Source of the DNA: Pseudonocardia hydrocarbonoxydans
GTDB lineage: Bacteria; Actinomycetota; Actinomycetes; Mycobacteriales; Pseudonocardiaceae
Direction of reading: 5' to 3'
Length of the DNA: 64,000 nt
Assembly: GCF_006539565.1 (NCBI RefSeq)
Contig: NZ_BJNG01000020.1
Location: 62,001 to 126,000 of the forward strand
Of this stretch, positions 63,160 to 64,000 are shown piece after piece. The notes beneath the pieces are model-generated. The model searched no databases, had not been told where the DNA came from, and saw only the letters and a program-made list of their open reading frames with translations. The translations under genes were made by a program, and so were the position numbers. The first letter of the stretch is position 1. Each line of letters opens with the position of its first letter.

Positions 63160-64000
63160 GTGGGCAAGCAGATCGTGCGATCCGGCGACGTCCGCCTCGC
63201 CGTGTGGACGGCCGGCGACCCGGCGCACCCGACCGTCGTGCTCGTGCACGGCTACCCCGACACCCACGTGGTGTGGGACGAGGTGGTGGCGGTGCTGGCC
63301 GAGGACTTCCACGTCGTCACGTTCGACAACCGCGGCGCGGGCGCGTCGGACTGCCCGGCCGGGATCGAGCCGTACCGCATCGAGCAGCTCGCGGCCGACC
63401 TGCTCGCCGTCATCGACGCGGTGTCGCCCGAGCAGCCGGTACACCTGGTCGGGCACGACTGGGGCTCGATCCTGGCCTGGGAGCTGGTCACCGACCCGGC
63501 CGCCGCCGACCGGATCGCCTCCTTCACCTCCGTCGCCGGGCCGTGTCTGGACCACGTCGGCCACTGGATGCGCGGCTGGGCGGCGCACCCGAGGGCGTCG
63601 GCGGCGCAGCTGGTCAGGTCCTGGTACGTCGCCGCGTTCCAGGTGCCCGGGCTGGGCACGCTGCCGTGGCGGCTCGGGCTGGGCTCCGCGTGGGACGCGC
63701 TGCTCGCGCGCGTCGACGGGGTGCCGCGCCGGGAACGGGTGCGCAGCCGCGGCGCCGACGGCGAGATCGGCGTGCGGCTCTACCGCGCCAACATCGCGCG
63801 CCGGCTGCGGCACCCCGGCGAGCGCCGGACGGAGGTCCCGGTGCAGGTGGTGCACGCCGCCGGTGACCACTTCGTCGGCCCGGACATGGGCTCCGACGCG
63901 CACCGGTGGGTGCCGCGGCTGTGGCGGCGCACGCTGGCCGCGACCCACTGGGCGCCGCTGACCCACGGCCCCGCGCTGGCCCGGATGATCACCGAACTGG
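63160..64000 (+). CDS. Epoxide hydrolase-like alpha/beta hydrolase (EphD type), 3' end outside window
   Basis: The GTG follows AGGAG, and the frame stays open to the window end (280 codons). Motifs are VLVHGYPDTHVVWDEV (HGXP oxyanion), FDNRGAGASDCP and the nucleophile elbow VGHDWGSILAWE (Asp as in epoxide hydrolases), then FTSVAGPCLDHVGHW. These match my memory of mycobacterial EphD, in which an SDR domain follows the hydrolase domain. The fusion cannot be confirmed because the gene runs out of the window. Third gene of the palindrome-controlled operon. Confidence 0.85.
   Translation, partial: MGKQIVRSGDVRLAVWTAGDPAHPTVVLVHGYPDTHVVWDEVVAVLAEDFHVVTFDNRGAGASDCPAGIEPYRIEQLAADLLAVIDAVSPEQPVHLVGHDWGSILAWELVTDPAAADRIASFTSVAGPCLDHVGHWMRGWAAHPRASAAQLVRSWYVAAFQVPGLGTLPWRLGLGSAWDALLARVDGVPRRERVRSRGADGEIGVRLYRANIARRLRHPGERRTEVPVQVVHAAGDHFVGPDMGSDAHRWVPRLWRRTLAATHWAPLTHGPALARMITEL

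Overview
The window is chromosomal DNA of a very GC-rich actinobacterium. Codon thirds are almost all G or C, GTG starts are common, and many genes show a TANNNT -10 element 6-8 nt before the start codon. Gene content (mycothiol-type DinB fold, DUF501, DUF2277, ECF42 sigma factor, EphD-type hydrolase) fits the Pseudonocardiales, and Pseudonocardia is my best guess. No rRNA, CRISPR array, integrase or transposase is visible.

Layout. 1-4.1 kb: the C-terminal part of an ABC-F protein, then a minus-strand M20 dipeptidase with a DrrAB-type exporter. 4.6-10.1 kb: a FAAL/Pks16-like ligase facing away from pth, rplY, prs and glmU. 10.3-19.5 kb: L,D-transpeptidase, OsmC, tRNA-Gln(UUG), a fatty-acid desaturase, a PIG-L deacetylase, DUF2277, DUF4394, a sugar-dehydrogenase-like lipoprotein and a tricorn-type protease. 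19.7-26.6 kb: mfd, an RDD protein, a SurA-like lipoprotein, mazG and an LpqU-like transglycosylase. 26.6-29.8 kb: the iron-uptake operon efeUOB. 29.9-36.2 kb: eno, ftsB/divIC, DUF501, ppx and a family-5 uracil-DNA glycosylase, with an AidB-like dehydrogenase on the other strand. From memory, the order pks16-pth-rplY-prs-glmU-mfd-mazG-lpqU-eno-divIC-DUF501-ppx2 matches M. tuberculosis Rv1013-Rv1026. Here that core is interrupted by accessory modules, notably efeUOB between lpqU and eno.

36.3-51.2 kb is accessory metabolism: NADH dehydrogenase II, an orphan siderophore-binding lipoprotein with an iron box, a tRNA with anticodon UAA, an orphan Imm5-like protein, an AraC-P450-DinB-reductase row, a serine hydrolase, an excalibur protein, an acyl-CoA dehydrogenase with its divergent TetR regulator, a Bax-inhibitor-1 protein and a thiolase.

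52.0-57.2 kb is the most interesting locus: a HAD phosphatase, a phosphonate/phosphite-type ABC importer (phnD-phnC-phnE-phnE) and a MurR/RpiR (SIS-domain) regulator. The last five genes overlap by 4 bp at every junction. A strong palindrome covers the phnD promoter, and nested inverted repeats lie upstream of the HAD gene. No C-P lyase or phosphonatase is present. I infer uptake of a phosphorylated or phosphonate compound under control of a phosphosugar-sensing repressor.

57.3-59.6 kb holds an ECF42 sigma factor with its DGPF partner and a candidate self-promoter, converging on and overlapping a second sigma factor. 59.9-64 kb holds cystathionine beta-synthase and a three-gene operon (PF10118 metal hydrolase, PDR-type reductase, EphD-like hydrolase cut by the window end) behind a perfect palindrome.

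Between genes there are several short GC-rich tandem or inverted repeat arrays with periods of about 16-22 bp. Two arrays share the core CGCGAGT and exactly 22-bp spacing, and two single copies of a related 28-bp element bracket ftsB-DUF501.
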